Below are positions 1-6,251 of a stretch of 7,917 nt of DNA, piece by piece; the first letter of the stretch is position 1, and each line of letters begins with the position of its first letter. The stretch covers positions 1 through 7,917 of the forward strand of contig CABQHF010000092.1 in the NCBI GenBank assembly GCA_902463905.1, given 5' to 3'. A program made the position numbers and the translations under genes. The stretch comes from an uncultured Faecalibacterium sp. (GTDB taxonomy: Bacteria > Bacillota > Clostridia > Oscillospirales > Ruminococcaceae). The notes beneath the pieces were generated by a model. That model was not told the origin of the DNA and ran no database searches. It worked only from the letters and a program-made list of their open reading frames with translations.

Positions 1-944
1 AAAAATACAACATTGCCCGCAAGCATCTGCTGCCCAAGCAGCTCAAGGCCTGCGGTCTGACCGGCAAGGTCACCCTGAGCCAGAGCGCCCTGTACGGCAT
101 CATCGACGGCTATACCCGCGAAGCCGGCGTGCGCAATCTGGAGCGCACCATTACCAGTGTGCTGCGCAAGTGCGCCCGCAAGATCGCATCCGGCGAGGCG
201 GAGACGGTGTCGGTCACCGGCTCCATGCTGGAAGATCTGCTGGGCCCCCGCTTCGTCAAGCCCGACTTTCTCAACCGCACCAATGCCGTGGGCATCGCCA
301 ACGGTCTGGCCTGGACCAGTGTGGGCGGCGAGACCCTGCCCATTGAGGTGCAGGTCATCGACAACGGCAGCGGCAAGATCACGGTGACCGGTTCGCTGGG
401 CGATGTGATGAAGGAGAGCGCTCAGCTGGCTGTCACCTGGGTGCGGGTCCATGCGCTGGAATACGGCATCGACCCGGAGCGGCTCAAGAAGTGCGACCTG
501 CACATCCACGCCCCGGAGGGTGCTGTGCCCAAGGACGGCCCCTCGGCCGGTGTCACCCTGACCACGGCGCTGGTGTCCTGCCTGTCCGGCCTGCCGGTGC
601 GCGGGGATGTGGCCATGACCGGCGAGATCACCCTGCACGGCAACGTGCTGCCCATCGGCGGCCTGCGCGAAAAGAGCATGGCAGCCTACCGCGAGGGCAT
701 GAAGACGGTGCTCATCCCCAAGGACAACGAGCCGGATCTGTACGAGGTGGACGATGAGGTCAAGAAGAATTTGACCTTCCTGCCCATGCAGAACCTGACC
801 CAGGTGCTGAACGCCGCGCTGCTCAAGCCGACGAGCGCCAAAAAGACCAAGGCTCCTGCCAGCCGCAGCCGCAAAAAGGCCCCGGCAGGGGAGAGCCTGG
901 TGCCTCCTGCTGCCGAAAAGCCCCAGACCGGGGCTGTCTGCTGA
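1..944 (+). CDS. lon: ATP-dependent protease Lon, C-terminal part (5' end outside window)
   Basis: Lon is a cytoplasmic AAA+ serine protease that unfolds and degrades damaged and regulatory proteins. The reading frame is open from base 3 to the TGA at 942-944 (313 codons), so the N-terminal and Walker domains lie upstream. The first ~55 residues match the end of the AAA+ module (HLLPKQ, then YTREAGVRNLER with the sensor-2 arginine region). The protease domain follows, with PKDGPSAG holding the catalytic serine (codon 543-545) and GGLREK holding the catalytic lysine (codon 672-674), in the usual Ser-Lys dyad spacing. After the normal end of the domain there is a tail of about 37 residues rich in Lys, Ala and Pro, which most Lon proteins lack. 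It is the first visible gene of a four-gene operon; the lon-ysxC order is also known from Bacillus. Family identity is certain; the function of the tail is unknown. Confidence 0.97.
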   Translation, partial: KYNIARKHLLPKQLKACGLTGKVTLSQSALYGIIDGYTREAGVRNLERTITSVLRKCARKIASGEAETVSVTGSMLEDLLGPRFVKPDFLNRTNAVGIANGLAWTSVGGETLPIEVQVIDNGSGKITVTGSLGDVMKESAQLAVTWVRVHALEYGIDPERLKKCDLHIHAPEGAVPKDGPSAGVTLTTALVSCLSGLPVRGDVAMTGEITLHGNVLPIGGLREKSMAAYREGMKTVLIPKDNEPDLYEVDDEVKKNLTFLPMQNLTQVLNAALLKPTSAKKTKAPASRSRKKAPAGESLVPPAAEKPQTGAVC

Positions 945-965
945 CAAAACAGAAAGGAATCCCCC

Positions 966-1568
966 ATGATCTTCAACAAAGCTGATTTTATTGCCAGCTA
1001 TGGCATTTCCAGCCAGCTGCCCGAGAGTGACCGCCCGGAGTTGAGTTTTTCGGGGCGGTCCAACGTGGGCAAATCCAGCCTGATCAACAAGCTGTGCAAC
1101 CGCAAAAACCTGGCCCGTGTGTCCAGCACCCCGGGCAAAACAGCCACCATCAACTTCTATGCGGTGGATGACTGCTATTTTGTGGACCTGCCGGGCTACG
1201 GCTACGCCAAGGTCAGCAACGCCGACCGCGAGCGCTGGGATGACCTGATCAACAGCTACTTTGAGGCCCCCCGGCACCACACCCTGCTGGTGCAGCTGCT
1301 GGATTGCCGCCACGCCCCCAGCACCGACGACCTGCAGATGCTGCGGTATCTGCACTATCACCGCATCCCCTATGTGGTGGCGCTGACCAAGGCGGACAAG
1401 CTCAAGAAGAGCCAGCTGGCCTCCACGCTGGAACAGTTCGAGGATATCTGCCGCCCCTATGGCTGCCAGAAGGTGGTGCTGACCAGCGGCGAGAACGGCT
1501 ATGGCATCCCGGAGCTGCAGGCGGTGCTGAACGCCGCTGTGGCTGCCGAGGACCAGGAAGCGGAGTAA
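966..1568 (+). CDS. ysxC: Ribosome biogenesis GTP-binding protein YsxC/EngB (YihA family)
   Basis: This 200-residue TrmE-Era-EngA-EngB-type GTPase has the usual length for the family. EngB proteins assist late assembly of the 50S ribosomal subunit and are often essential. Visible motifs: P-loop GRSNVGKS (residues 30-37), switch region TPGKT (55-59), G3 DLPG followed by GYAK (74-82), G4 TKADK (141-145), and a G5-like TSGENGYG near the C-terminus. The ATG at 966 is preceded by AGAAAGGA at 951-958, and the protein begins right at the family's usual N-terminus. It starts 21 bases after the lon stop, and the next gene begins 4 bases after its own stop, so it is almost certainly co-transcribed with both. 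Nothing looks broken or unusual. Confidence 0.97.
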   Translation: MIFNKADFIASYGISSQLPESDRPELSFSGRSNVGKSSLINKLCNRKNLARVSSTPGKTATINFYAVDDCYFVDLPGYGYAKVSNADRERWDDLINSYFEAPRHHTLLVQLLDCRHAPSTDDLQMLRYLHYHRIPYVVALTKADKLKKSQLASTLEQFEDICRPYGCQKVVLTSGENGYGIPELQAVLNAAVAAEDQEAE

Positions 1569-1572
1569 CACC

Positions 1573-2322
1573 ATGGCGTACAACGAATTTGCCTATTTTT
1601 ACGATGAGTTCAACGGCGAGGCCGACTACGACGCCCTTTACAGCCACATCCACAGCCAGCTGGAGGCCCACGGCATCCGGGACGGCATCCTGGCGGACCT
1701 GGGCTGCGGTACCGGGGAACTGACCCTGATGCTGACCCAGGCAGGCTACGATATGATCGGCATCGACCAGTCGGAAGAGATGCTCTGCGTGGTGCGCGAC
1801 AAAGCCGAACAGCTGGGCCTTTCCGGCCAATTGCTGCTGCTCCGGCAGGACCTGCTCAAGCTGGACCTGTACGGCACCATCCGGGGTGCGGTGTCAACCT
1901 TTGACACCTTCAACCACATCCCGGATCTGGACACGGCCATTGCGAATGCCGGGTTCTTTATGGAAAAGGGCGGCGTGTTCCTGTTTGACATGAATACCCC
2001 CTACAAGCACCAGAACGTGCTGGGCGAAAACGAATTCACCTTTGAGGAAGAGGACGCCTCCTGTGTGTGGCGCAACCATTACAATGCCGCCGACCGGAAG
2101 GTGGAGATCACCGTGGACATCGACTACCACGAGACCGGTGAGCACTTCCACGAGGAATTCTGCGAGTACACCTACGACCTTGACACCATCCGCGCTGCGC
2201 TGGAAAAGCACGGCTTTGCGCTGGAAAGCGTCTGCGACGGCGAGACCTTCGGCCCCCTGACCGGGGACAGCCAGCGCTATTTCTTCTGCGCAGTCAAGCA
2301 GTATACACAATTGGAGGGATAA
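1573..2322 (+). CDS. Class I SAM-dependent methyltransferase (YqeM-like), substrate unknown
   Basis: This 249-residue protein has a Rossmann-fold methyltransferase core. Motif I is DLGCGTG (residues 42-48); the acidic residue after the second strand is D65 in GIDQSEEML, which should bind the ribose of SAM. QDLL (D93) and a STFDTFNHI stretch (108-116) match the motif II-III region. The opening (YNEFAYFYDEF...DYDAL) resembles YqeM-type methyltransferases of Firmicutes, whose substrate is not known to me. The C-terminal third (EITVDIDY, EEFCEYTYDL) looks like the beta-rich cap seen in these proteins. The ATG at 1573 is 4 bases after the ysxC stop, and its ribosome site (AGGAAGCGGAG) is embedded in the last ysxC codons, so translation is probably coupled. 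The family is clear; the target is not, although operon membership hints at ribosome or protein maintenance. Confidence 0.9.
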   Translation: MAYNEFAYFYDEFNGEADYDALYSHIHSQLEAHGIRDGILADLGCGTGELTLMLTQAGYDMIGIDQSEEMLCVVRDKAEQLGLSGQLLLLRQDLLKLDLYGTIRGAVSTFDTFNHIPDLDTAIANAGFFMEKGGVFLFDMNTPYKHQNVLGENEFTFEEEDASCVWRNHYNAADRKVEITVDIDYHETGEHFHEEFCEYTYDLDTIRAALEKHGFALESVCDGETFGPLTGDSQRYFFCAVKQYTQLEG

Positions 2323-2326
2323 CGTT

Positions 2327-3250
2327 ATGGCAAACCTGATCCGCGGCCTGTCGGAAAACGGCGGCGTCGTGTTCTGCGGTGTGGATTCCACCGAACTTGT
2401 GCGCCGCGCCGAGCAGCTGCACACCACCAGTGCCACCTGCAGCGCGGCATTGGGCCGCCTGCTCACGGGTGCATCGCTCATGGGCTCCATGCTCAAGGAT
2501 GACGGCGACAAGGTCACTCTGCGGGTGCAGGGCGGCGGCCCGGCCGGTGTGCTCATTGCCTGCACCGACGGCACGGGCAACGTCAAGGGCTGCATCGACA
2601 ATCCGCTGGTGGAGCTGCCCCCGAAAGCCGACGGCCATCTGGACGTGGGCGGCGCAGTGGGCCGCAGCGGCGTGCTCACCGTCATCCGGGACAACCGCCT
2701 GCAGAAGGAGCCCACCGTCGGCCAGGTGCCGCTGGTGTCCGGTGAAATCGCAGAGGATCTGACCCGCTATTACGCCACCAGTGAGCAGATCCCCACCGTG
2801 TGCGCCCTGGGCGTGCTGGTGGACAAAGACCTGTCCATCCTGTGCGCAGGCGGCTATCTGCTGCAGCTGCTGCCCGGCGCAACGGATGCCGAGATCGACA
2901 CCCTGGAAAAGAACATTGCGGCCATGCCCTCGGTCACCGAGATGCTGCGCGCCGGTAAGACCCCCAAGGACATGATGGAACTGGCCATGGCCGGTTTTGC
3001 CCCGCAGGTGCTGGACGAGCGCACGGTGGGCTATCAGTGCGACTGCAGCGAGGAGCGCACCAAAGGGATGCTGCTGAGTCTGGGCCGCAAAGAACTGGTG
3101 AAGATGCGGGATGAGGATCCGCACTGCGAGGTGGTGTGCCATTTCTGCCACAGCAAGTATCAGTACGACCTGAACGACCTCATCGCCGAATACGACGCAC
3201 AGGCCGCCCAGCGTGCCGCAGAAGAAGCGGCACAGGGCACCAACGCCTGA
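2327..3250 (+). CDS. hslO: Redox-regulated molecular chaperone Hsp33
   Basis: Hsp33 is a cytoplasmic holdase that becomes active when oxidants, with unfolding stress, release zinc from its C-terminal cysteines. The 307-residue product carries the N-terminal domain signatures (TSATCSAALGRLLTGASLMG, LDVGGAVG, LTVIRDN, GQVPLVSGEIAEDL, GGYLLQLLPGA) and the zinc redox switch as CDC at 238-240 and CHFC at 271-274 (CXC...CXXC). Seven more cysteines occur (17, 38, 79, 89, 159, 173, 267), a high count. After the zinc domain an Ala/Gln/Glu-rich tail extends about 25 residues. The ATG at 2327 has GGAGGG at 2313-2318, which overlaps the end of the methyltransferase gene; the genes are 4 bases apart. It is the last gene of the operon and ends just before the hairpin at 3270-3315. 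Confidence 0.97.
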   Translation: MANLIRGLSENGGVVFCGVDSTELVRRAEQLHTTSATCSAALGRLLTGASLMGSMLKDDGDKVTLRVQGGGPAGVLIACTDGTGNVKGCIDNPLVELPPKADGHLDVGGAVGRSGVLTVIRDNRLQKEPTVGQVPLVSGEIAEDLTRYYATSEQIPTVCALGVLVDKDLSILCAGGYLLQLLPGATDAEIDTLEKNIAAMPSVTEMLRAGKTPKDMMELAMAGFAPQVLDERTVGYQCDCSEERTKGMLLSLGRKELVKMRDEDPHCEVVCHFCHSKYQYDLNDLIAEYDAQAAQRAAEEAAQGTNA

Positions 3251-3269
3251 AACCTGATCTAAAACATAC

Positions 3270-3315
3270 AACGGCCCCGGCGGGCGAGCGGAACTGCTCA
3301 GCTGCCGGGGCCGTT
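3270..3315. terminator. Convergent terminator hairpin between hslO and yqfD
   Basis: A perfect 12-bp stem (AACGGCCCCGGC at 3270-3281 with its complement at 3304-3315) encloses a 22-base loop. It lies 20 bases after the hslO stop. On the minus strand it is followed by GTATGTTTT, a weak T-rich run, while on the plus strand no T-tract follows. It therefore looks better suited to ending yqfD transcripts, although the GC-rich stem could slow polymerase in both directions. The right arm contains the last codons of yqfD. Confidence 0.7.
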
Positions 3316-4452
3316 CTGCGTGCAGATGTCGGCTTCGATCATGTAGGCCGCCGTATATTCCAGCATGGTGTCTGTGCAGGAGGTGTCCTCCCTGCGCGCA
3401 ATGAGCACGGCATCCGGGAATGCTGTGTACAGCGCCTGCAGGCTGTGCAGCCGCGCCAGTGCCAGCGCTTGGGTTTCGGTGCGGCGCAAAAGCTGCGGCC
3501 GCTGCTCGTAAAAGGTCACTTCCTCCACAGAGCAGGGGAGAGTCAGCCCCAGCAGTTCCGGCTGGAGGTGCCGTGTGCGTTCCAGTGCCGTTTCCGGCGG
3601 GGCGGCGGAAGGCAGCGTGAAGCGCTGCCCGGCGGCACAAAGCCGGAGCTGGACGATGCGGTGCCCGGTCAGCTGCAAAACGGTCTCTTCCAGCGGGACG
3701 GACTGGGCATCGCTCCATTCCAGCCGGGCACGCACGGTACCTGCCGCCGGGGCGAAGATCAGGGTGCCGTCCCGCTCCTGCCGCGCTGTGCCGATCAGCC
3801 CCTGCCCGGCGTCCACGGCCTGTCCGGGCACCACCAGCATAGTGCCGCTGACCAGATCGGTCTCGGTGACCACACCGGCGTACCGGGCACGCAGACCGTG
3901 CAGGCTGCCGGACGCAATGGCGGGCTTGGGTGTGGCAGCCGCTGCCCGCACCTCCAGCCGCCCTTTGGCAAAGTTGAGGCTTGCCCAGGAAAACTCGCCG
4001 CTTTCCAGCAGAGCGTACTCCCCGGCGGTGCGGCGGGCCTCGGTGGCGGCAGCGCCGGGGGTAAGTTCTGCCTGCCGCAGTACGGCCAGTGCACGGGCAG
4101 CCTGCCCGCGGGTGAGGGTGCTGGTGTCCACGGCCCAGATGAACTGCTGGCTCCACAGCAGCACCGGGACGAACAGCGCAAGCCCGGTCCACAGCCCGGC
4201 CCGGCGCAGCAGCGGCCGCAGCCGGAAAAACAGCCCCAGCCGCTTTTCCACCCGCAGGCGGACGTGCCCCTGCCGGGCAAGGCCTGCCAGCGGGCGGTAA
4301 TGCCAGGCAGCGCAGCGTGCCCGGAACCCACCGGGCAGCGGCGTGATGCGGGTGAGATGCAGCCCAGCCTGTGCCGCCCGGCCCAGCAGGGCATCCGTAC
4401 TGCCGTTTTGTGCGGTGAATTCTACCGCGGCCCAGAGACGAAGGGGTTCCAT
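3298..4452 (-). CDS. yqfD: Sporulation protein YqfD
   Basis: YqfD is a mother-cell sporulation membrane protein made under sigma-E in Bacillus; its biochemical role is unclear to me. The 384-residue product is close to the usual length of about 400. Visible features: an Arg-rich N-terminal domain ending in RVEKRLGLFFRLRPLLRRAG, one membrane helix at about 87-108 (GLWTGLALFVPVLLW...FIWAVD), then the typical ELSW/N-like FSWASLNF (154-161), and a beta-rich domain with the V-GQAVDAGQGLI pattern (208-220) that resembles the 'GD.VKKGQ.LI' stretch of the family. The ATG at 4452 has a perfect AGGAGG 5 bases upstream. The start lies inside the end of yqfC (31-base overlap), so the two are probably translationally coupled. 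The last codons form the right arm of the hairpin at 3270-3315. No phoH gene follows, although that is common in other Firmicutes. Confidence 0.9.
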   Translation of the reverse strand: MEPLRLWAAVEFTAQNGSTDALLGRAAQAGLHLTRITPLPGGFRARCAAWHYRPLAGLARQGHVRLRVEKRLGLFFRLRPLLRRAGLWTGLALFVPVLLWSQQFIWAVDTSTLTRGQAARALAVLRQAELTPGAAATEARRTAGEYALLESGEFSWASLNFAKGRLEVRAAAATPKPAIASGSLHGLRARYAGVVTETDLVSGTMLVVPGQAVDAGQGLIGTARQERDGTLIFAPAAGTVRARLEWSDAQSVPLEETVLQLTGHRIVQLRLCAAGQRFTLPSAAPPETALERTRHLQPELLGLTLPCSVEEVTFYEQRPQLLRRTETQALALARLHSLQALYTAFPDAVLIARREDTSCTDTMLEYTAAYMIEADICTQNGPGS

Positions 4453-4790
4453 GGCGGCCTCCTGTCCGGCAGCTGCCCGGCGGGGCGCGGCCCCGGGGCA
4501 GTGTGCTCGGTGGTGTAATCGGTGCGGACAAAGCAGCCCCGCAGCGTGATGCGGTGCGCGGTGAGGGTCTCGATCTGCAGCTGTGTGCCGTAGATGGTCA
4601 GTTGCCCGCGGGGCAGCTGGATCCGCAGGCGGCCTTCGTCATAGGCGAGGATGGCCTCAAAATGCTCGATCTCCATCCGGTCGCCGCTCTGGTACAGGCA
4701 GGGGCGGTGGTACAGCCCCTGCGGCGGCTGCCGGAACAAAAGAGCCAGCCACCGCCGCAGCGAAAGGGGAGTGCCGTGTGCAGGACGCAT
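4422..4790 (-). CDS. yqfC: Sporulation protein YqfC
   Basis: YqfC is a small sigma-E-dependent sporulation protein of unknown biochemistry, almost always encoded just before yqfD. The 122-residue product contains the family core at about residues 35-92: MEIEHFEAILAYDEGRLRIQ, then RGQLTIYGTQLQI, then HRITLRGCFV, which matches the 'IENh.gI.eY....I.i.t..G.l.I.G..L.I' pattern. The ATG at 4790 has GGGAGGG at 4797-4803. Bacillus YqfC is about 93 residues; this one runs roughly 28 residues past the core (a Pro/Arg-rich tail), part of which is simply the region that overlaps yqfD. The stop is TAG at 4422-4424. It lies divergent to ylbJ across 93 bases. Confidence 0.85.
   Translation of the reverse strand: MRPAHGTPLSLRRWLALLFRQPPQGLYHRPCLYQSGDRMEIEHFEAILAYDEGRLRIQLPRGQLTIYGTQLQIETLTAHRITLRGCFVRTDYTTEHTAPGPRPAGQLPDRRPPWNPFVSGPR
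4458..4463 (-). promoter_or_regulatory. Ribosome binding site of yqfD inside yqfC
   Basis: On the minus strand this reads AGGAGG, 5 bases before the ATG at 4452. It lies within the yqfC coding sequence and fixes the yqfD start. Confidence 0.85.
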
Positions 4791-4833
4791 ACCGTTCCCT
4801 CCCGTTCCGTTTTGGCTTTCTTTGCCGGAACTG

Positions 4834-4863
4834 CCATAAATGCAGGCCGCTGTTCCATATATA
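4834..4863 (+). promoter_or_regulatory. Possible sigma-E-like promoter for ylbJ
   Basis: CCATAAA at 4834-4840 resembles the sigma-E -35 element (KMATAWW), and CATATATA at 4856-4863 resembles the -10 element CATACAAT; the spacer is 15 bases. The predicted start, near 4870, would leave a leader of only about 14 bases with the ribosome site at its 5' end, which is tight. Mother-cell control would fit the family's known behaviour in Bacillus, but the match is partial. Confidence 0.35.
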
Positions 4864-4866
4864 TGG
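4855..4866. repeat. Perfect 12-bp palindrome CCATATATATGG in the divergent yqfC/ylbJ gap
   Basis: The sequence equals its own reverse complement and lies between two divergently transcribed sporulation genes. It overlaps the proposed -10 of ylbJ, and in the opposite direction it could serve as an AT-rich -35-like element for yqfC (the minus strand then has CATTTATG about 15 bases on). It could also be an operator. Chance occurrence is possible because the core is simple AT repeats. Confidence 0.45.
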
Positions 4867-4870
4867 AGTG

Positions 4871-4877
4871 GGAGGGG
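4871..4877 (+). promoter_or_regulatory. Ribosome binding site deciding the ylbJ start
   Basis: GGAGGGG stands 6 bases before the ATG at 4884. An in-frame ATG at 4863 lies upstream of this site and has no comparable ribosome site, so 4884 is preferred. Confidence 0.8.
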
Positions 4878-4883
4878 AAACTT

Positions 4884-5948
4884 ATGTATCAGACTTTCCG
4901 GTTACAGCGCGCTTTTCTTCTGGGGCTGGCCGTCGGCACGGCAGGGCTGGTGTTTGCGGCACCGCAGTGCTGCGCACAGGCGCTGCGGCAGGGTCTTGCC
5001 CTATGCGGCGGGCCGCTGCTGGTCTCGCTGTTCCCGTTCCTCATCGTTTCCGCCCTGCTCATGCGCTGCGGGGCAGGGCAGTGGCTGGGCTTTGCATTCC
5101 GCCCGGTGGCCCGGCTCATCGGGGTGTGCAGCCCGGCAGCCGACGGAGTGCTGCTCATCGGGTTCCTGGGTGGGTTTGCTCCGGCAGCGGCAGCGGTAGC
5201 CGAGGCCGTGCGCAGCCGGGAGCTTTCCCCGCAGGAGGCGTCGGCGCTTCTCCCGGCCTGCATCTGCTCTGGGCCGTCCTTTGTGATCCTCACAGCGGGG
5301 GAACAGATGCTGAGCAGCCGGGTGCTGGGCGTCCGCCTGTTTGCGGCACAGGTGCTGGCCGGGTATCTCACCGCCGCTCTGCTGAACCGTCTGCACCCGG
5401 CACCCGCTGCCCCGGTACGCTCTGCGCAGTCCACCCAGACTGCGCCGCCCCGGTTGGACGAAGTGATCGCACAGGCGGCTGTGCAGTACCTGAAATTGTG
5501 CGGCTTCGTGTTGTATTTCCGGATGCTGGCAGCCGGGTGCGGGCAGTTTCTGCCCGCCGCGTGGGCACCCTTCCCGGCCATGCTGCTGGAGGTGTGCTCC
5601 GGCTGCGATTATGCGGCCCGCACCGGCCTGTGGGCCAGCAGTCTGTGCTGCGCCGCCCTCAGCGTACAGGGGGCGTCGGTGCTGCTGCAGGTGCGCACCC
5701 TCTGCCCCAGAGAAGTGTCCTTCCGTCCGCTGCTGGCAGGCCGACTGCTGCACCTGCCGCTGTCGCTGGCATTGTTCTGTCTGACATGGCCGGAACAGGC
5801 CATAGAGACCTTTGGCAACCTGTGCGAACGGGTGATCCCCATGCAGCGGGTGCCGCCGGACTGTGCGCTGCTGGCCTTTGCCGTGTGCTGCATGGCGGCC
5901 AGTGAACTGAACAAAGGTCTGCTCCAGCGGGAAAAATGGAGAAATTAA
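4884..5948 (+). CDS. ylbJ: Sporulation integral membrane protein YlbJ-like
   Basis: YlbJ is a polytopic membrane protein with nucleoside-recognition (Gate) domains, needed for full spore development in Bacillus; its transported substrate is unknown to me. The 354-residue product (Bacillus YlbJ is about 400) is strongly hydrophobic, with likely helices near residues 9-26, 38-60, 83-105, 147-168, 200-222 and 286-303. Family landmarks: SPQEASALLPACICSGPSFVI (116-136, the 'EA..LL.fCnn.GP.FI' signature), LLEVCSGCDYA (234-244, the 'lE...G' signature) and LSVQGASVLLQV (259-270, the 'GLSvh.Q' signature), followed by the RLLHLPL stretch. The usual SGYP.GAK motif reads GGFAPAAA here (96-103), an unusual divergence. 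Cysteines are frequent. It is alone on its strand, divergent from yqfC, and ends before the shared terminator at 5990-6034. Confidence 0.83.
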   Translation: MYQTFRLQRAFLLGLAVGTAGLVFAAPQCCAQALRQGLALCGGPLLVSLFPFLIVSALLMRCGAGQWLGFAFRPVARLIGVCSPAADGVLLIGFLGGFAPAAAAVAEAVRSRELSPQEASALLPACICSGPSFVILTAGEQMLSSRVLGVRLFAAQVLAGYLTAALLNRLHPAPAAPVRSAQSTQTAPPRLDEVIAQAAVQYLKLCGFVLYFRMLAAGCGQFLPAAWAPFPAMLLEVCSGCDYAARTGLWASSLCCAALSVQGASVLLQVRTLCPREVSFRPLLAGRLLHLPLSLALFCLTWPEQAIETFGNLCERVIPMQRVPPDCALLAFAVCCMAASELNKGLLQREKWRN

Positions 5949-5989
5949 CGCACTTTTCCGCGCAGAAGTGCCTTATAAAAACGATGCAA

Positions 5990-6034
5990 AAAGACCCGGA
6001 AAAGTCAGGCTGCAAGCCACTTTTCCGGGTCTTT
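5990..6034. terminator. Two-way rho-independent terminator between ylbJ and tRNA-Thr
   Basis: A perfect 16-bp stem (5990-6005 with 6019-6034; core GACCCGGAAAAG) encloses a 13-base loop that can form a small inner GGC/GCC stem. On the minus strand the stem runs straight into TTTTT, a canonical terminator 5 bases after the tRNA 3' end. On the plus strand it sits 41 bases after ylbJ, with TCTTT at its end, so it can serve both convergent units. Confidence 0.88.
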
Positions 6035-6039
6035 CATGT

Positions 6040-6115
6040 TGGAGCTACTGACCTGATTCGAACAGGCGACCTGCTCATTACGAGTGAGCTGCTCTACCAG
6101 CTGAGCCACAGTAGC
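6040..6115 (-). tRNA. tRNA-Thr (anticodon CGU)
   Basis: The minus strand folds into a full cloverleaf of 76 bases including an encoded CCA (TGG at 6040-6042 on the plus strand). Acceptor arm GCTACTG/CAGTAGC pairs perfectly (6109-6115 with 6044-6050). The D arm is GCTC-AGCTGGTA-GAGC, and the anticodon arm is GCTCA-CTCGTAA-TGAGC with anticodon CGT at plus positions 6080-6082, which reads ACG (Thr). The variable loop is AGGTC, and the T arm is GCCTG-TTCGAAT-CAGGT. It has its own promoter at 6144-6172 and a terminator at 5990-6034, so it is a single-tRNA unit. Confidence 0.97.
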
Positions 6116-6251
6116 ACATTGCACATATTCTGCAACGGACAATATTTTACCATATTTCATCATGTCTGTCAAGGATGGATTTTCCACCGGTGAACGTCAC
6201 AGGATAAAACATGGCATGGAATATGCCCCAGTTTCTTGAAATCCATCTAAT
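6116..6251. other. Non-coding stretch upstream of tRNA-Thr
   Basis: These bases lie between the tRNA and the terminator of the next minus-strand unit and are visibly more AT-rich than the genes. Besides the tRNA promoter I see only short symmetrical words (CACCGGTG at 6185-6192; GGCAT...ATGCC at 6213-6227). The reading frames that cross this stretch on both strands run through the tRNA or the terminator and lack convincing ribosome sites, so I call no gene here. Confidence 0.7.
6144..6172 (-). promoter_or_regulatory. Sigma-A promoter of tRNA-Thr
   Basis: Read on the minus strand, TTGACA (6172-6167) is followed after exactly 17 bases by TAAAAT (6149-6144). That is a perfect -35 and a 5/6 -10. 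The predicted start is near 6137, giving a short leader of about 22 bases before the tRNA 5' end at 6115. Confidence 0.85.

Noticed and set aside
1894..2715. A 273-codon minus-strand frame over the methyltransferase and hslO
   Set aside because: It runs antisense across two well supported genes and shows no domain.
3136..4518. A 460-codon open frame on the plus strand opposite yqfD
   Set aside because: It is antisense to yqfD/yqfC in GC-rich sequence, its product is Gly/Pro/Gln/Arg-rich without recognisable domains, and it has no supporting ribosome site. yqfC and yqfD on the other strand have clear family signatures.
2294..4531. A 745-codon minus-strand open frame spanning hslO and yqfD
   Set aside because: It crosses the hslO gene in antisense and yqfD in a shifted frame; the composition is low complexity (Ala/Gly/Arg/His). 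It is a byproduct of high GC.
6185..6192. CACCGGTG palindrome upstream of the tRNA-Thr promoter as an operator
   Set aside because: Eight bases of symmetry are expected by chance in this length of sequence and no known operator matches.
5936..6193. An 85-codon plus-strand frame after ylbJ
   Set aside because: It runs through the terminator hairpin and antisense to the tRNA; no ribosome site stands before its ATG apart from ylbJ coding sequence.
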